This document shows, one piece after another, positions 49,905-60,700 of a DNA stretch of 64,000 nucleotides; position 1 is the first letter of the stretch; every line of letters begins with the position of its first letter. The stretch covers positions 19,266,465 to 19,330,464 of the forward strand of contig NC_081145.1 of the NCBI RefSeq assembly GCF_958295425.1, given 5' to 3'. This DNA comes from Solea solea. Lineage: Eukaryota > Chordata > Actinopteri > Pleuronectiformes > Soleidae. Both the position numbers and the translations under genes were made by a program. The notes under the pieces were generated by a model that had not been told where the DNA came from, searched no databases, and worked only from the letters and a program-made list of their open reading frames with translations.

Positions 49905-52900
49905 CTGAAGGAGAAAAGGTACGCATACTGATGATATCATGAAAACATAGATGGCCAAATGACCTGTATAAGTTAGCCTTAAGTGACAAGTCTGGCTAAA
50001 GAATTTGTTTTTGAATACACAGAGCTGTATTTTAGTCTGTCCAATACATTACCTGTGCTGCTCCACCGATACTGACTCTATCCTTTTATACAAGGATAAA
50101 TTATCAGCCTTTCCTTTTGCCTAACTTTAACATTATTTTTGTGGATATACTGTCATATATCTTTATTGTCCAAGATAAATAAGCATCGAAAAACAATAGC
50201 TGTAGGGGGCGTGAGCATAGAGGTCAAGGCTTATCGGCTATTATTGTGCCGAAAATATCGTGCATCCATTTCCCTGCAAACTCACCTTCTGTACATTCCA
50301 CCTGTGGCTCCCCCCACTGTCCATCTGGCATACAGCGTATGACAGGCAGATGGCGCTGTGTGTAGCCTGCATCACACTGGTAGCGGACTATGGAGTTGAC
50401 GGGGTAGAGGTCTCTGCTGCTGCCCATTGTCTTGGCATGTTGCACCTCAGGGGGAGCTCCACACATAACTGAAATATCAAGTGATTGATTTGTGTTTCAC
50501 CAACCAAGCAAATGTTTCCTTAAAGCATTTCCACTTATTCAAGATTTGGCCAGATGCTGTTTCTAACCCAGTGAGCGTACCTGGTCCAGTCTTGCAGGTG
50601 AAGGGAAGGTGGTAGTTGCACGGCACATCGTTCCACTGTCCACCCTCATGCCAGATCATCACCACACAGTCCTCCGCAGAGTTGAAGTAGTTGTCTGGCT
50701 GGTTGGGCCTCCAGTTCACAAAGGTCTGAGCATAGCATTATGAGTTACATTGTAATGTTGAAGTAGATGATCACAAGAATGTAAATGACAACATTTTCAT
50801 GTAAAAAGTGGTGATTCTTCAGTGAAAGTAACTTGACCTCCTGAGTACATCAATAAATCAAACTCACCAGAGAACTCCTGTCTGTCCAGCGGAACTCATT
50901 CTGCACGTCTTTGTCATTGAGCCCAATCCACTGGTAGTCTTGTCCATTTGCTATATCACAAAGAGCAACAGATCTTAGCTTCAAAACAAATCACTCATCT
51001 TATGCCCATGTTGTGCTATTAAGAAATATATTTTATACAGTAATGCTCAAACAACTTACACAGACTCAGAAAATATGTAGACCAACACAGCCTTCATGAA
51101 CAAGTCAGCTATTGTAGTATTGTGGTGGACCCAGTTTATGAATGGACAGCTGCTGTTCAGCTCAGGCAGCTGTGATTATATTCTATGAGCTGGACCAGTT
51201 TTGGTCTGGACAAACCCCAGTGACCTAATATTGCATTTAATATTTTACAATGCATGTTGCAACATTCAGTTTGAGACCCTCGCATGTCATCAGCAATCAA
51301 ACAGCTACTCACAGTTGACAAACTCCTGCTCCTCCTGGGAGTTGATGCTGACCAGATGAGCATTGAGCTCCTGACAGCGCTGCTCAGCATCAGACCAGGT
51401 GTATCGCTCCGCAAAGTGAAGGTAACAGCTGCCCATGAACTCCAACCAGCCTTCAGCACAGCCCTGCACCGCTACACACAAACACACGTGGTGTTACAAT
51501 ATTGACACAAATATAGATAAAAGATGTTATTTCTGCTATATCTTATACTGTTAAACTCTTTCTAGCCATTGCGTGTAATTTGGTGAATGGTGACTCACGT
51601 GTTGAGCAGTCTTCACCAGTGAAGCCATTAGGACACTGACATATAGCAAGCTCTCCCTGCACAGAGCATTTTCCTGAACCACAGGGGTTTGGGTTACAAG
51701 GGTCTGGAGAGGCTGACAATAGATAGACAGAGATGTTACAGTTTGTCCAGTTTATGTGACACCAGATGCTGCAAAGTAAACACCTAAACCACAAGTACCT
51801 TCCACTACGTCAGGCTGCTCCACAACAGCAGGACTTGCTAATGACACAGATGGTGCTGTAGTTGGGCTGGTATATGCTGCTTCGGGGGTCACAACATAAA
51901 GTGTGCTGGCTTCTTCAGGGGCTCCACTTGCTGAGAAATGTGAGCTTTGATCCAAAGTGCCACTGAATTCATGGTGGATCCCTGACCCACTTCCTTGCCC
52001 GCTTACCTCCACCACCCCCCGGCCTTGCTGAGGTTGGTCTACCAACGGTGTCACAGCCACTTCCATCACCTCATCATCTGTTACAAAGATGACATTATCA
52101 TGGTGCAGGAAAGAGTCTCCAGAGGCAGAGGCAGAGCCACTTCCGGAAATACCAGAAGGAAAACCACTGGGAAAGCCACTGTGGAAGCCTGATCCAAAAG
52201 GACGATATCCAGACACCTCCTGCTCTCCAGGTGGCTGAATGGTCAGGTCAACACCACTGTGGTCAATAAATGAGATGCCAGATAATTCACCAGAGCCTGA
52301 CCCAGAGGTGCTTCCTGATCCAGATGCACTTGATTCAATTATTTCAATACCATCCTTTCCCAACACTTGCTCATCCGGTTGTCTGTGGGTTTTCAATACC
52401 TCCACCATCTTCCCATCCACCATGATGATCACCAACTCTCCAACACCGCTAATATCCCCACTTCCACTGATGGCTCCGCTCCCACTGATGGCTCCGCTCC
52501 CGCTGATGGCTCCACTCCCACTGATGGCTCCGCTCCCACTGATGGCTCCACTCCCACTGATGTCTCCGCTCCCGCTGATGGCTCCACTCCCACTGATGGC
52601 CCCACTCGCGCTTATGACCCCACTACCACTGATGTCCCCACTTCCACTGGTAAAACCTGATCCTGATACCCCAAAGCCAGATTGCTGTCCATCAACCCCC
52701 TCCCCAGATCCAGAAGCACTACCCGATTCTCCAGAGGAGAAGATGACAGCACTTCCTCCTTCTGCCTCCTGGGGGCCTCCAGAGGCAGACTGGTCCCCAG
52801 AGAAGACATCTGTGTGTCCACTGAAGGTGATTTGTCCTGAACCAGAGGCGTCCCCACTGGCACTGGCAGACACTCCTGAGGGCTCCCCGCTCGCTGAATG

Positions 52901-55900
52901 ATCAGCTGAACCAGAGCCTGACACATCGACAGAGACTGGGGGTAAAGGGCGACTCACTGCAGGAAACATTAATTTGGAAAAGGAAAACAATTAGCAACCA
53001 TGCTGTGTTATACCTTGTTTAGAAAATTTAAATGTCCCTTAGTTTGTATTTAAGCATTTAATTATGACATCTCCGGGTCCATTTTTTTGTCTTGATTATC
53101 TAAAACTCTCATGTGTCTGCACATGACCTATAAGAAATGGGGTTACATTCTGATATACAGTACATCCCTAATGCCTAAAGTTCAATGTGATGCATTTAGG
53201 ATGGTTTAATGGTATAAAATGAATATACTTCCCATTGATATGTATAACCACTTTAAAATAAAATAGTTTTTTGGCTTTCATAAACTTAGAATAATCCTTT
53301 TGTCCACACTTTAGGCCAGGGACGTGTCTCATCATTAAACATCACTAATTTATAATATATATGTATAACCTTTAAGTGGTGCTATTTGAAAGTGGTACTG
53401 AATTCCTGACACTCACTACACTGCTTAATTTTTTTATGATAGCAATAAAGAAAGTAAAAAAACAAAAGCAGTTGTCATTCACACAGGTGTCTCTGACTGT
53501 CTTACCAGGAGGAACAACTTCTACTGAGATAGTTGTCTCGTTGATGAACTCCTCTATTTCAGTGATATTAACTCCGAATTCCGTTTCATTGTAGACGACA
53601 GTAGTTTCAACTAAAAACAAAGAATCCAAAGAATTGGATTATTGTATATAAATACAAGGATGTTATTACTTATGGAACAACTGGATATTTAGTAGAGCAG
53701 GAAACTGTAATAATTGCAAATCTATGCAGAGACATCAATAATAATAAAAACACTTCTTTGTAAATAACACATTTGTAAAAACAAACAATTAACACAAACT
53801 TAAGAGAACAGATCTCATGTATCGATCTCACCAGTGGGAGCAAAGTGATCGATTGTGACTGTTGTCCTGTTGATGACGTCCACTGTCAGTGTTGTCATAT
53901 TTACACTGGTTTCATTTTCAGTGTGAACAACTGGAATTTCAGCTGGAATAAAATAAAGATAAATTCCATTAATGCATAGTCAGGTTCAGTTTTTAGGACC
54001 AAAGAAAACTTCATCAGCACCAATCGTAGTACAGTGTTGTTCTTTTGGATTTAGGTAAATCGTTCCCTGCCTTTGAAGCAGTATGCGTCATAGCGTGAGT
54101 GCTCGTCTGGGAATCCTGTCTGGTTGGGGAAGGCATAGATGATGTGAACTCCCACCAGGCCGCCTCCACAGTGGGACCTGGGGGTTGTGATGGGGTAGCG
54201 GACACTACGGTCCATCAGCCAACCTGGACGGCACTTATCAAAGCCTTGGTTCCAGGCGGCGAACAGCTGTCCAGTGGTGGCCAGAGTGGTGTTCAGTTTC
54301 TGACAGTGATGCACAGCCTCCTCATAGGAGAAGCTGTCATAGTCACTGGTGAAGAAGACCTCACCTGAGAAAATACACACAGTAGATAATGAAATACAAG
54401 CTGACAGCTCATTTAAACCACCAATGTGTTCGCTTAAGGTTCGCTGCTCACCTTGCAAACGTTCTACATAACAAAATACGTCGTATTGTTCACTGGCTGG
54501 CCTCAGGCCATAGGACCTGACTCCTGGAAGGTAATGCAGATTACCTGCACAGTTATCTCTTGGTGACACAATTGGATACCTGATCATGATAGGAGACAAC
54601 GGTACAGCATATTAAAGTCTTGAGTTACTGTATAAACCTTCAGAGATTAACTACAAGTTCTAGATATCATTGTGGATCAGTTTCTTCTGCACATTTCTCT
54701 GGCTCACCTGACTGTCTGGTCACGGAGCCAACCCGCATCACATTGGTGCAGACCTTTCTCAAACGCTGCGTGCAGCTGCTGAGGACTAGCAATGACTGCC
54801 CCAATACTCTCACAGGCCTGCCGAGCCTCCAGGAAGGTCAAAGTGTACCGACCAGTGATGGGCCGATAGTGGAACACAACACCTGCAAAAGGACGGGAGA
54901 GTCAGTAAACTAATTTGTGCAGTCTTATTTCAGTTGTACACATTTTTCCCAATACCTGTGGTCATTTATTCATAGTAAACATTTTTTTATAAATGTATTG
55001 GCTGCTTTGTGCTTATGCAATAATGGGTTATTCATCTTTCATCATAGCACTTTAAGATACTCTTGTCTATAACAAATAATTATTAAAAAAAGGTTGTTGA
55101 TTTTGACCAAGTACTTAATCAGTTCACCTGTGGAGGCCATTGCAGCATCTATGCCTGTCAGGTCGACTCCAGGTTCACGTACAGCAGGGGTCACTTTGGT
55201 GTACGTGTCTGTCACACTTGGTGGAAGTGGCAGAGGTGAGAAGACATCCACTTCTCCACCCTTAACCTCTTCCCTACCAGGATATGGAGTGATGCCTGGG
55301 TACAAACCAGGAGTGGGTGTAATTCTAATGATGTCTGGGAATGGAGTGGTCCTCCCAGGCACAACATTTTCATCCTCTCCATCTGAGGAAACCAAATTGG
55401 ATTATTGACACATTTCCAAGCTTGATTAGTCAGCAGCTTAAAGAGAAATCCACCCTAAAAGCACTAAATAATGATTCTCTCTGGAAGAATTTACCATGGA
55501 AGCAGATGGCGTCATAACGAGAATCTGGGAAGGGGTATCCTGTCTGGTTGGTGAACAGGTAGACAGTTCTCACTCCCAGGAGCCCCCCTCCGCACTGAGG
55601 CCTGGCGACATTAATAGGATAGCGTGCGCTTCCGTCTGCCAGCCAGCCAGCGTTGCACACATCCATGCCACCTTTCCAGGCCAGGTAAAGTTCTCCAGTG
55701 GTCGCAAGCCGGGCTCCAAGTTTGGCACACTGATCTTTTGCTTCATAGAAAGTAAACTTCTCCACAGACATGGAGTAAAAGACTCTGCCTGGGAGAAGAA
55801 AGAGGGGAAACGAACATGTTTATATGACAGGGAGTAGGTTTGGATAAACGACAGTATAAATATTTCCTGAGGATCAGGTAGGTTTGTTGCTACCGTGGTC

Positions 55901-57779
55901 AAATGAGTGTACCTGACATCTTCTCTGCAAAGCAGTATACGTCGTAGGTGTCGTTGACCTCTCTCACTCCATAGGTTCTCACTCCAGGGAAGTTCTCCTT
56001 GTCTCCATAACAAGGCTCCCGGGGCACATGGATGGGGTACCTTTAGAGATCAAACATGATGGTTTTAAATCAATTATTTATGATCTTTGTGTTAAAATAT
56101 CAACTGTATTTCTTTCCTCAGCCAAGGAGCTAATGTTTTTGCTCACATTTGTCTGTCTTTCTCAGTAGCATCACTCAAAAAATAGTGGTGGTGATTCACT
56201 TTTGGAAACTGAGTGGCCTTGGTGGATGTTGCACACTCAGTGATTTTATGTCAGGGTCAAACCATTTTGTGACTCAATGTGGCTCAATTTACTGCAACTT
56301 GCCATAACTGATTATATCTTTAGAAACCTATTCACAGTAACCCAGAATAATAGTTTAGCAGCTTGGTGTCTATATGGATGTAAACTACCTGACAGTTTGA
56401 TCAGAGAGCCACCCAGCATCGCACTGGTGGTATCCATCGTCATAGGCAGCCTGGAGTTGGGCTGGAGTGGCAATGGTGGCACCGTTCTGGATACAGGCTG
56501 CCTTGGCCATTTCAAATGTCAGCGTGTAGCGATCGGTGATGGTTCGGTAGTGGAACACAATACCTGTTAGATTTAGAAGACACCAGAGCAGAGGATGACT
56601 TAGAATAACTTTGCACTTGTTGCTTCTTGTCTGCATCCAGAGGTTCAGTAGGTGGTTTAAATCTGAATAAATTGACTATTACAAAAAACATCATCTGTGA
56701 TGTAAAAAGATTATGTTGTTGTCTAACTTTTGTTGTTTAACTTTACATTGCATGAGTGAATGTATGTTTCAGTAGCATACCTTGAACCTGGATGTCCACA
56801 GAGTCATAATTATCCTCGATGCCATGCATCACTTCACAGCGGTAAGTGCCAGAATCTTTGGACCTCAGCTCTGTTATTTCCAAAGTGGCGTCAGTGGGCA
56901 CCAGGGGGTAGTTGACCATTGTCACTCGGTCCAAATATTCTGCCTCTACCTGAACCTTTCCCTCTGATGCCACCAGGATTGTGGTGACTTTCTCCTTGAC
57001 CACATAGGACCATTTGATACGATGGGAGAGTGGGGTGATGGTTGGGGCTCCGGGGTCATTGACTGTGTTGTCCAGGAAGTAACATGGGACCACTACCTTT
57101 CCTCCCAGCAGAGGGAGAAGAGGCATCTCCATTGGAATGCTGACACGCAATGTGCCATCCAAGTCTGGAGAAGAGGTACATCACGGTTGATTTTTAATTT
57201 GTTAATATGGAAACAATGTAAAGGCACAGTTGGCAGCATAATTTTGGCAACAAGATAAGATAAGATAGTCCTTTATTAGACTTTAAAGATTATATTATTA
57301 TTATTATTATTAATAATAATAATAACAATAATAATAATAATAACAATCATAATTACAATAAGAATCGATAATAATCTTTCCTCATAATTTACATCAGGTG
57401 AAAAGAGAAAAATGACTTTTCTGCACTTCCCCTGAGTTCTGTTTGCAGCCTCATAACTAAATTTGTAGCATCACAGGAGGCTTTGACCAATCACACAGCA
57501 GTTCAGAGAGTGACAGAGAATGCAGACCATCCTATTGGCTGTTCCACTACACCTAGGTCCCTTCCAGTGTTGGATTACTACTCCAGCATTTCACTGCAAA
57601 GATATCTATAAAATCAATCTTATCAGCCTTTTATGGCCAATGGCACTGCTCATAAGAAGCTAAAATATCAAATGGGCTGTACAGATGTTTTTTTTTTCTC
57701 ACTTACCTTCATGATCTTCTAATACGACTGTTGCTGATATTAGGGGCAAGGACACACACAGCAGAAGCAAGAGACTCAT
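49813..57779 (-). CDS. acan: Aggrecan core protein, 18 coding exons, 1351 aa
   Basis: Exons on the minus strand: 57779-57707, 57164-56781, 56563-56389, 56040-55913, 55788-55495, 55382-55128, 54882-54708, 54579-54452, 54364-54071, 53942-53832, 53610-53506, 52956-51799, 51712-51599, 51471-51313, 50950-50868, 50725-50581, 50468-50286, 49904-49813. The sum is 4056 nt including TGA and all phases agree. Order: signal peptide, G1 (Ig, two Links), interglobular segment, G2 (two Links), two N-glycan-rich exons, SG-rich chondroitin-sulfate exon, EGF, C-type lectin, CCP, basic tail. Aggrecan binds hyaluronan through G1 together with link protein and gives cartilage its swelling pressure. G1, G2 and G3 distinguish it from versican, brevican and neurocan, which lack G2. 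It is far shorter than mammalian aggrecan (over 2000 aa), nearly all of it in the CS region. One intron uses GC-AG. Whether it is acana or acanb is unclear. Confidence 0.92.
50286..50468 (-). other. acan: acan CCP/sushi domain exon
   Basis: 183 nt, four cysteines: [44 protein letters not shown]. It completes the G3 domain. Confidence 0.93.
50581..51471 (-). other. acan: acan C-type lectin domain (three exons)
   Basis: Exons 51471-51313, 50950-50868 and 50725-50581. Landmarks: [46 protein letters not shown] and [24 protein letters not shown] and WND are the calcium-site motifs of the fold; in lecticans the domain binds tenascins and fibulins. The 51471 acceptor (gtgtgtag) was chosen because the next AG shifts the frame into a stop. 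Confidence 0.93.
51599..51712 (-). other. acan: acan EGF-like domain exon
   Basis: A symmetric phase 1-1 exon of 114 nt with six cysteines: [13 protein letters not shown], then [14 protein letters not shown]. It precedes the lectin domain as in other lecticans; mammalian ACAN splices its EGF exons alternatively. Confidence 0.9.
51799..52956 (-). other. acan: acan chondroitin-sulfate attachment exon
   Basis: A 1158-nt exon (385 codons) with, by eye, close to 60 Ser-Gly dipeptides, many preceded by acidic residues, the acceptor pattern for xylosyltransferase. About a dozen hexapeptide units of the type SGSGAI/DI form a tandem array. The ends are [18 protein letters not shown] and VVEQPDVVE. 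The mammalian CS1-CS2 exon encodes well over 1000 residues, so this one is compact. Confidence 0.9.
52456..52660 (-). repeat. acan: 18-bp coding minisatellite (SGSGAI units) in acan
   Basis: Tandem 18-bp units, on the plus strand of the type ccactgatggctccgctc, with few substitutions between copies. Each encodes six residues: [18 protein letters not shown] or SASGAI. The near identity at silent sites points to recent expansion. Confidence 0.9.
53506..53942 (-). other. acan: Two paralogous N-glycan-rich acan exons
   Basis: Exon 53942-53832 (111 nt) encodes [17 protein letters not shown]...[10 protein letters not shown]; exon 53610-53506 (105 nt) encodes [17 protein letters not shown]...[10 protein letters not shown]. 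Both share the pattern V-x3-NET-x3-VN-x-T followed by IN-x-TT, so they arose by exon duplication. Each has three N-x-T/S sequons. They sit where mammalian aggrecan has the keratan-sulfate region. Confidence 0.8.
53943..54070 (-). other. acan: Probable GC-AG intron in acan
   Basis: After the Link 4 exon (TTC AAA G) the minus strand reads gcaggg rather than gt. Reading through gives a stop seven codons later. Joining at gc (54070-54069) to the acceptor attttattccag (ending 53943) restores phase 1 and the open frame. No GT donor in the right phase lies near. Confidence 0.75.
54071..54882 (-). other. acan: acan G2 domain: Link modules 3-4
   Basis: Link 3 is split over 54882-54708 ([17 protein letters not shown] to [12 protein letters not shown]) and 54579-54452 ([10 protein letters not shown] to VFCYVERLQ). 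Link 4 is 54364-54071 ([14 protein letters not shown] to YDAYCFK). The exon lengths 175, 128 and 294 are identical to those of G1, evidence of a whole-block duplication. G2 in mammals does not bind hyaluronan. Confidence 0.92.
55128..55382 (-). other. acan: acan interglobular domain exon
   Basis: A 255-nt exon encoding about 85 residues between Link 2 of G1 and Link 1 of G2. It begins [18 protein letters not shown], is rich in Pro, Thr and acidic residues, and has [14 protein letters not shown] in the middle. Human aggrecan has a longer interglobular domain with the MMP site (DIPEN-FFGV) and the aggrecanase site (NITEGE-ARGS). Neither motif is visible here. Confidence 0.85.
55495..57164 (-). 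other. acan: acan G1 domain: Ig V-set and Link modules 1-2
   Basis: The Ig exon 57164-56781 has VVVPCYF, IKWSYV and [16 protein letters not shown]. Link 1 is split over 56563-56389 ([17 protein letters not shown] to [12 protein letters not shown]) and 56040-55913 ([10 protein letters not shown] to VYCFAEKMS). Link 2 is one exon, 55788-55495 ([14 protein letters not shown] to YDAICFH). This is the hyaluronan- and link-protein-binding head. The downstream Link 2 acceptor was set at tctcccag (55790-55789) rather than the AG four bases on, because only that one keeps the phase. Confidence 0.92.
57250..57370. repeat. LINE 3'-end-like tail and TAA simple repeat
   Basis: Starts gataagataagatagtcctttatta, a phrase typical of a fish non-LTR retrotransposon 3' end, followed by an interrupted TTA/TAA trinucleotide run. 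It lies in the acan intron between the signal and Ig exons. Confidence 0.55.
57707..57779 (-). other. acan: acan signal-peptide exon
   Basis: ATG at 57779-57777, then [23 protein letters not shown]: a classic hydrophobic leader. The acceptor ttttttag ends at 57786, six bases before the ATG, so at least one untranslated exon must lie further right. I could not locate it. Confidence 0.9.
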
Positions 57780-57785
57780 GGTTAC

Positions 57786-60700
57786 CTAAAAAATACACAT
57801 AGAAATTGAATCAAGTTTGAGTTAACAAGGTGCAGGTTGTGCTTCAAGTTAGTACTTTGATGTATAGATACATCAAAGTGGAATTAGCGGTGCTGGAATT
57901 AGCACAGTCAAAGTAGAGTGAGTGTAAAGACACTCTGTAATACAAACTTCCCTACGTCATGTTTCCAGAAATGCTCGTTGAATGAACAGTGAAGTTAGTG
58001 TTAAGATGAATGAGTGGTTTTATTTATTCAAAATTTTCTCTCCCTCTCTTTGCCACTGCACTTTTTCCAAACTCCTGTACATTCATATTCCATGTTATAC
58101 AGGAAATAGAGTGCCTTTGGATATTGCGTCACCCACATGAGCAAAAAAATGGAACTAAGACGTCAACGGTCTGTGGTGTCATTAGGAAATACCATACATG
58201 CTCAATGATGAATGAAAGCTCCTCTGTCTCTGTGCACAGGAATGTTCTTAGTGCTAACATAAGTTCAGGTGAAGAAAGAGGGACAAATGAATCATTAATC
58301 TGAGATGCTTTTCCATTAGTTAAGAACTAGTGAAGGGGTGTTTATTTTTACTATCCTCTGGGTGTGTGTTAGTGGCCTCAATGTATTTATTTGTGCCCTT
58401 TTCTGTGTAAAATACATGCAGGGAAGTGCTATGAGCTGTCAAATATAAGCTTTAAGATTACTCCTTTTTTAGTCCCATCAGCTTTGTGGCTTGTCTGACT
58501 TGTCATGCCAATCCAATCAAATCCAAAGTGCCTATTTTTGTAACTGGTCAAAAAATGTCAAACATTAATCCTGCTTAATATCACATGCAGCATTGCCATT
58601 GTGTCATATTAGCATGTATTCATTGCATTTAGCTTAAAACACCCCCTTTATGTGGGAATTGATTGATCAAGACTTTGCTATATGTGCGGGTAACAAATAT
58701 TACCAGAAATTGGCAAATTCATTCCAAAAACATGGGTTTCCATGTCATATAATCCCCGTCTGCCAAACCCCGATTACAACACGATTTATTTTCTGACAAC
58801 TTTCCACTACCGTGACGTGCAGCACAGCCAAACACACGCAGACTTTTGCAAGTCCCAAATGAATGCTCATTGTGAAGCATTCACAAGACCCAGGGAAGGC
58901 TGCTGAACACTCTCACCTCAGAGAGATCTTTACAAGCAATAAACTCAAAGCTTAGAGTTGCAGAGTGTTTGTGGTGGTGGAACTGAGGTTGGCAGCCTGG
59001 TGGTAAGACAGTAAGCAGGGAATTAATTGACCTTTAAATTTCAGCATTAAGTATTTGACAGCTACCTACCTACAACTACCTACCTACCTACCTGCTAATG
59101 TATGTGAGGTATTGCAAGGTAGGTAAGTATTGTGTTATATGTGTGTGTTTACCATTCTCAGTGTTCCTCTGATCCAGGATACACTGTAGGACTATTATTT
59201 GCTCTGCTGCGTAAGATGTGCCTGCGAGTGAATGTTGGGGCAGAAAAACTTGGAAAAAATCCAGTGTGTAATCTCACACACTTATCATCCATCTGCGATT
59301 CACCCACTTTGGGAGGATTTGCTATTTTTGATACAAGTACAGTGGGTTTTTCTTGATTATGCTCAAAAACTGTTGAATATTTGAGAGAAATTGGTGTATC
59401 AGCATCTTCAATTAAATATTTCTTTTTGGGTGAAATGTTAAAACAAGAACAAAGCCTTTGGATTTAGTCTTAACATATAATTTTAAGAGAGATGGTAATC
59501 CTAATGTGAGGTCTCAGTGAAATGGTGCCTGCCATAAAAGTAAAAAAACAAATATTTAATGTATTTTTTTGTGACAATGCATCAGAATAGAATATTTCTC
59601 TGTAATTAAAAAGTTGATTCAGTCATATCCCAGTGTCCTCACAGTCAAGGTGGGCCTTCCAAAAATGAATACAAATATTCAGTTACCAGGCAGCAATCAG
59701 TCTCTGCTCACACTCTCATACTGTTATGCATGAATGCACAGAATGCCAGCAAAAACAAAAAAAAACCTTCCCCCATTTCTCCAACCAAGCCAACCAAAAC
59801 TATCTCTCTGCTTTCTGTCCCATCATTGAGCAGACCCTCGGCCTCTTTAATGGATCGTTTAAACTGCAGCCACTTCATAATGTGCACCAGCATTCGTGAG
59901 CAAGCCACACTGGGGCAGGTCAAAGCAATCAGCCCTGTCTCCACAGTGTGCCCATTCAGTCAGTGGGATGGCTACTGCTCCCCTGTTCGGTTGCTGTGGT
60001 ATGTTCCGCTCCCAGCTGAGGTGCGGGGCAATAAGGCCTTGGTCTGTTCCAGCAACGGACAGGGGCAGGGACTGGGAGGGGTGCGACACTGCCAAGGTAA
60101 ACACAAGACGGGCATCCAGGGGCGGCCCCCCCCTCCATCACCACCACCACCTCACTACCCCCTCCCCCCCAAACACCCACTCTCCTGCCACCCTCAGCAG
60201 CAGAACAGAGTCGACATTGATACGCTTATACTCACAGAAACACAGACTAACACTCATAGATCATGAAGGGGATGTGTGGCAGCGCACGTCGTCCAACGTT
60301 CCCGGTTCAAAATCATATTTCGTGGCAGTTATACAGGATCATTAGTACATGACTTCTTACTCAGCACTCTAAGATGGAGGACATCCCCGAGCAGCGTGTG
60401 CACATTGCTCACTTACAGGCATGAAACACATAAATAATAAAACCACACGTAAACTGATGCCTGCAACGAAAACCATACAACATCTCAAATGTACCCAAAC
60501 AGTAGAAATATTTACTTTAACCGAACCCACAGCCAACTTTCTTTTCCTTCTCTGATACATGAGAATTACAATTCACAACACGCCCTCACACAGCCTGATG
60601 TTGCCATAGTTACACGATGCCCCTCTTATATAGTAGTTGTCTTTATTGTATTGTTTCCCTATAAATGCAATGACTGCAGTGTAAAATTTTTGGAGATGTA

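Noticed and set aside
52456..52660. Possible CRISPR array (regular repeats)
   Set aside because: There are no unique spacers; the units are contiguous 18-bp coding repeats in a vertebrate exon.
52239..52901. Plus-strand 220-codon open frame with PLPLMA repeats
   Set aside because: It is the reverse strand of the acan chondroitin-sulfate exon; the repeat is the antisense of the 18-bp SGSGAI unit.
55570..56013. Minus-strand 147-codon open frame
   Set aside because: It crosses an acan exon, an intron and the next exon in a wrong frame; the correct frame gives Link-module sequence.
59730..60266. Plus-strand open frame of 178 codons with a Pro-rich end
   Set aside because: No signal peptide or known domain; the Pro run comes from a C-rich stretch, and there are no splice partners. 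The chance of a random frame is high.
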